This document shows, piece by piece, positions 58,419 to 61,789 of a DNA stretch of 61,789 nt. Below the pieces are notes generated by a model. That model did not search any database and had not been told where the DNA came from. It saw only the letters and a program-made list of their open reading frames with translations. This DNA comes from Provencibacterium sp. (GTDB lineage Bacteria; Bacillota; Clostridia; Oscillospirales; Ruminococcaceae), in contig JAAWDS010000027.1 of assembly GCA_022793895.1 (NCBI GenBank), positions 1-61,789 of the forward strand, read 5' to 3'. Numbering within the stretch: the stretch's first letter is position 1; each line of letters opens with the position of its first letter. The position numbers and the translations under genes were made by a program.

Positions 58419-61367
58419 TCAGCGCCCAGCGCGCTCATCCATGGCCGCCGACAGGCTGCGCAGCCGGATCTTGACGGCGCCAAGGTTGTTGATTTCATCA
58501 ATTTTAATCTGGGTGTAGAGCTTTCCGCCGCTGCGCAGGATGTCCTTTACCTCGTCGGAAGTAATGGCGTCAATGCCGCAGCCGAACGATACGAGCTGTA
58601 CCAATTCGGTGTCCGGCATGGTGAGGCAGCGCTGTGCGGCGTTATACATCCGCGCATGATAGGTCCACTGGTTGAGGACGTTCGGCCGGCGGTATTCCGG
58701 CATCGGTTCAAGAGCATCCTCCGAGAGGACGACGAAGCCCAGCGAAGAGATGAGATTATCGATCCCGTGGTTGATGAGCGGATCGGCATGGTAGGGCCGT
58801 CCGGCAAGGATCAGAGACCGGAGGCCGTTTTCATGAGCATAGCGGATAGCGCGCGCCCCTTCGGCGCGGACAGCGGCGCGGAAATCCTCCAGCGCGGCGA
58901 ACGCCCTTTTCGCCGCCGCGGAGACCTCTTTCCGGGAGATGCCGGGGAAATGCTCCTGCAAAATGCCGGTTATCCGTCCGGCGAAAAATTTCGGATCGTT
59001 GAGGCTGATATAGGGATAAAGGAAGGGGAGCGATTCCGGCAGCCCCATGTTCCCCTTGATGACTTCCGGATAATAGGCGACAACCGGGCAGTTGTAGCAG
59101 TTATCGGACATCTTCTCATCCAGGTTATAGGTCATACAGGGATAAAAAACGGCGTCTACCCCTTGCTCCACTAGATATCGGATGTGACCGTGCGCCACCT
59201 TGGCCGGGAAGCAGACGGTATCGGAGGGGATGGTGGCCTGGCCGGAGGCGTACAACCGCCGGGTAGAAGGGGGGCTGACCACCGTTTCAAAGCCGAGTTC
59301 GCCGAAAAAGGTATGCCAGAAGGGCAGCAGATCATAAAAATTGAGGGCGAGGGGCAATCCCATCCGCCCGCGGCGGTTTGGATAGGCCGGCAGCGCTTCG
59401 AGCAGCGAGAGCTTATAGCGGTAGAGGTTGGGAAGCGAATCCCCCCGGTTGCCGGTGACGGGGCGCTCGCATTTGTTGCCGGAGATGAAGCGCCGTCCGC
59501 CCGGAAAGGTGTTGATGGTCAGCCGGCAGTGGTTGGTGCAGCCCCGGCAGACGACCGGCTTGCTCTCGTGGGCGAAGGCTTCTAACTCCTGGGCGCTCAT
59601 CAGGCGGCTTTCCTTTCCCTGCATGCGCTCCTTGGCAATGAGGGCGGCGCCGTAAGCGCCCATCAGCCCGGCGATGACCGGCCGGATGACCGGAACGCCC
59701 AGCTCCTTTTCAAAGCTGCGCAATACCGAATCGTTTAAAAAGGTTCCGCCCTGAACGACGATGTTTTCTCCCAGCTCGGCCGGGCTATGTACGCGGATGA
59801 CCTTATACAAGGCGTTTTTCACGACGCTGATCGAAAGACCTGCGGAGATATCCTCCACCGGCGCGCCGTCCTTCTGCGCCTGCTTGACTGAGGAATTCAT
59901 GAAAACGGTGCACCGCGTCCCCAGATCGACCGGGTGGCGGGCGAAAAGGCCCAGGCGGGCAAAATCGGCAATCGGATAGCCCATCGAACCTGCGAAGGTT
60001 TCAATGAAGGAGCCGCAGCCGGAGGAACAGGCTTCGTTGAGCAGCACGCTGTCGATGGCGTTGTCGCGGATATGGAAGCACTTCATATCCTGCCCGCCGA
60101 TATCGATGATAAAGCTGACGTTGGGGTTGAAGTGGCGCGCGGCCGTGTAGTGCGCGACCGTTTCGACGATACCGGCGTCCACGTTGAAAGCCCCGATCAT
60201 CAGCTCCTCGCCATAGCCGGTTACGGCCGAACCGGCAATTTTTACCCGGTCTCCCAAGAGCGCATAGATCTTTCTCAGCTCTTCCAGCACCACCTGCATG
60301 GGATTGCCCTCGTTGCGGCAGTAATGGCTGTAGAGAAGCTGTTCATCCTCGGTAATGAGCGCGAGCTTGGTGGTGGTCGAACCGGCGTCAATGCCCAGGT
60401 AGGCGTTCCCGGTGTAGCGGGCGATATCCGCCTCTTGAACGCTGGCGCTCTGGTGGCGGAGCCGGAAGCGTTCATAGTCCTCCTCGCTGGCAAAGAGCGG
60501 TTCGAGCCCGGCGGTCTGGTTGGGGCTTTGAAGGGCGGTTTCCATCGCGTCCAGCAGATCGCCGTAGCGGTAGGTTTTGTGCAGCCCGGCGGCATAAACC
60601 GCCGCGCCCAGCGCGACAAAATAGGGGGCGAGCGCCGGAAAAACAGCGCTTTCGCCGGTCAATCCGAGCGTTTCGACAAAGCGCTGCTGCAAACCCTTGA
60701 GAAAGGCGAGCGGCCCGCCGAGAAAGAGCACGTTGCCCTCGATAGGCCGGCCCTGCGCGAGCCCGGCAATGGTTTGATCCACCACCGCCTGAAAGATGCT
60801 GGCCGCCAAATCCTCCTTGCGCGCGCCCTGGTTGATGAGCGGCTGGATATCGGTCTTGGCAAAGACGCCGCAGCGCGAGGCAATGGGATAGATGCAGCTA
60901 TAGGCGAGCGAGAGCGCGTCCAGCTCTTCCAGGTTCACGGCGAGCAGCGCGGCCATTTGATCGATAAAGGAGCCGGTGCCGCCCGCGCAGGTGCTGTTCA
61001 TCCGTTCCTCCGGCGTCCCCTGGAGAAAGATGATTTTCGCATCCTCGCCGCCCAGTTCGATGACCGCGTCGGTCTCCGGGTAGTAAGCGCGCGCCGCGCC
61101 TGAGGTGGCGAACACCTCCTGCACAAACGGCAGGCCGCTTTTTTCGCTGACGCCCAGCCCGGCCGAGCCGGTCAGCGCAACCTTCAGATCCTTGCCTTTC
61201 AACAGCTTCTCTAGCTCAATAAATTTATCGCGGGTCATTTGGCGTACCTTGGAGAGATGGCGCTCATAGCTTTTATAGACAATGTTGTCGTTATCATCGA
61301 GCACCACGCATTTCAAGGTGGTAGAGCCAATATCGATCCCGACCTTATAGTACATGCTTATGACCAT
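58419..61367 (-). CDS. Large acyl-CoA dehydratase activase (tandem BadF ATPase plus DUF2229)
   Basis: This 982-residue protein has two BadF/HgdC-type ATPase domains. The first starts with GIDIGSTTLKCVVLDD (residues about 9-25) and has CAGGTGSFIDQMA; the second starts with YLGIDAGSTTTKLALIT (about 325) and has ACSSGCGSFIETFA. The Cys-containing loops bind the [4Fe-4S] cluster at the dimer interface. A C-terminal DUF2229 region follows, with CRGCTNHCRL, CFPAKVAHGH and NCYNCPVVAYY. Such proteins use ATP to drive low-potential electrons into a 2-hydroxyacyl-CoA dehydratase. No dehydratase alpha/beta genes lie here. ATG 61367 or ATG 61355 may be the start. Confidence 0.88.
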   Translation of the reverse strand: MVISMYYKVGIDIGSTTLKCVVLDDNDNIVYKSYERHLSKVRQMTRDKFIELEKLLKGKDLKVALTGSAGLGVSEKSGLPFVQEVFATSGAARAYYPETDAVIELGGEDAKIIFLQGTPEERMNSTCAGGTGSFIDQMAALLAVNLEELDALSLAYSCIYPIASRCGVFAKTDIQPLINQGARKEDLAASIFQAVVDQTIAGLAQGRPIEGNVLFLGGPLAFLKGLQQRFVETLGLTGESAVFPALAPYFVALGAAVYAAGLHKTYRYGDLLDAMETALQSPNQTAGLEPLFASEEDYERFRLRHQSASVQEADIARYTGNAYLGIDAGSTTTKLALITEDEQLLYSHYCRNEGNPMQVVLEELRKIYALLGDRVKIAGSAVTGYGEELMIGAFNVDAGIVETVAHYTAARHFNPNVSFIIDIGGQDMKCFHIRDNAIDSVLLNEACSSGCGSFIETFAGSMGYPIADFARLGLFARHPVDLGTRCTVFMNSSVKQAQKDGAPVEDISAGLSISVVKNALYKVIRVHSPAELGENIVVQGGTFLNDSVLRSFEKELGVPVIRPVIAGLMGAYGAALIAKERMQGKESRLMSAQELEAFAHESKPVVCRGCTNHCRLTINTFPGGRRFISGNKCERPVTGNRGDSLPNLYRYKLSLLEALPAYPNRRGRMGLPLALNFYDLLPFWHTFFGELGFETVVSPPSTRRLYASGQATIPSDTVCFPAKVAHGHIRYLVEQGVDAVFYPCMTYNLDEKMSDNCYNCPVVAYYPEVIKGNMGLPESLPFLYPYISLNDPKFFAGRITGILQEHFPGISRKEVSAAAKRAFAALEDFRAAVRAEGARAIRYAHENGLRSLILAGRPYHADPLINHGIDNLISSLGFVVLSEDALEPMPEYRRPNVLNQWTYHARMYNAAQRCLTMPDTELVQLVSFGCGIDAITSDEVKDILRSGGKLYTQIKIDEINNLGAVKIRLRSLSAAMDERAGR

Positions 61368-61405
61368 ACCTTTCTGGGATATGTCTCTCTATATTCAACT
61401 ACTTC

Positions 61406-61434
61406 ATACTAATACAAAATCCGGCGATCGTCAA
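61406..61434 (-). promoter_or_regulatory. Promoter of the activase operon
   Basis: On the minus strand, TTGACG (61434-61429), a 17-bp spacer and TAGTAT (61411-61406), about 40 bases from the start. Confidence 0.65.
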
Positions 61435-61549
61435 TTGCAGGAGGGCGAAAGTTCACAAACTGTTGATAATGCTGGCGAAATCCCCCTCTTTTGTGGGAAT
61501 CTGGAACGGGAATTTTATGTTTTTTTGTTTGAATGAAGGGGCGCGCCAT

Positions 61550-61789
61550 GGTATAATAGCCGTAGGCGGCTATTATACATTAATTTATTTGGCCGCCCTA
61601 TGGGCATGGCCAATTATACCATAATCGCTTCGCGGTTATGGTATAATAGCCGCAGAGCGGCTATTATACGCTGATTTATTTGGCCGCCCTACGGGCATGG
61701 CCAATTATACCATAATCGCTTCGCGGTTATGGTATAATAGCCGCAGAGCGGCTATTATACGCTGATTTATTTGGCCGCCCTACGGGCAT
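61550..61789 (+). repeat. Tandem ~91-bp repeat of promoter-like palindromes (cut by the window end)
   Basis: There are two full units (61550-61639 of 90 bp and 61640-61730 of 91 bp) and 59 bases of a third. Each holds GGTATAATAGCCGC-N-GCGGCTATTATAC, then TGATTTATTTGGCCGCCC and GGGCATGGCC, and ends in ATTATACCATAATCGC-TTC-GCGGTTATGGTATAAT, which overlaps the next unit. Units two and three are identical over the visible part; unit one differs at a few bases, including a paired change. TGGTATAAT boxes occur on both strands. No coding frame is conserved across units. Confidence 0.85.

Noticed and set aside
61550-61789. CRISPR array at the right edge
   Set aside because: The ~91-bp units are repeated in full with no unique spacers, and no cas genes are nearby.
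1-61789. tRNA, rRNA or known riboswitch genes
   Set aside because: No cloverleaf-like sequence with a conserved T-loop, no rRNA segments and no familiar riboswitch core were found on reading both strands; a covariance-model scan would be more sensitive.

Overview
The window looks like chromosomal DNA of an anaerobic, gut-type member of the Clostridia, most likely Oscillospirales/Ruminococcaceae. This is inferred from GC-rich codon use, AGGAGG ribosome sites with frequent TTG/GTG starts, YesN-type AraC regulators, CUT1 lipoprotein/permease pairs without an ATPase, an oxygen-sensitive 2-hydroxyacyl-CoA dehydratase activase system and GHKL/LytTR signalling. No rRNA, tRNA or CRISPR array was seen.

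Layout. 1-3744 is the end of an integrative/mobilizable element: the tail of a giant SNF2-type helicase, a MobC-like protein, a TOPRIM protein and a relaxase. 3800-5400 is transposon debris: a dead IS3-family element and a fragment of a Mu-type transposase. 5412-17063 is a glycan-utilisation locus: a YesN/AraC regulator diverges from a solute-binding lipoprotein, two permeases, a beta-helix protein, a GH2 glycosidase and a type I sulfatase. The three enzymes lack signal peptides, so imported oligosaccharide is probably processed inside the cell. 17223-18830 holds an IS1182 fragment and a secreted coiled-coil protein. 19042-23340 holds a YibE/F protein, an IclR regulator and the KDG branch (KDPG aldolase fused to a VOC-like domain, and KDG kinase), which could receive uronate carbon from upstream. 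23487-28114 holds a pentapeptide-repeat protein, a ROK sugar kinase, a GH4 glycosidase and an AraC regulator. 28328-33742 holds a small charged protein, a GHKL/LytTR two-component system and a second YesN-type regulator.

33971-44150 is more housekeeping in flavour: a Crh-like HPr paralogue, a GNAT protein, ribonuclease Z, a small tail-anchored protein, RlmB, a 1081-residue protein with a proline-rich tail and a degenerate P-type ATPase fold, BirA and an M23/LysM/G5 cell-wall hydrolase. 44427-49044 holds a Cu/Zn-SOD-like protein and an AraC regulator divergent from an isomerase/oxidoreductase/isomerase operon. 49246-53673 is a giant lipoprotein of repeated Ig-like modules. 54114-56904 holds an FAD oxidoreductase, a nucleotidyltransferase-like protein and an MBL-fold hydrolase. 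57020-61367 holds a two-gene dehydratase-activase unit.

Two repeat systems stand out. One is a dispersed intergenic element, up to about 200 bp, with terminal inverted repeats and up to five hairpins. Four copies end in a perfect 18-20 bp hairpin whose arms change in compensating pairs between copies; other partial or inverted copies lie nearby. The other is a ~91-bp tandem repeat at the right edge of the window made of palindromes that carry extended -10 promoter boxes, with a related single copy upstream of rlmB.
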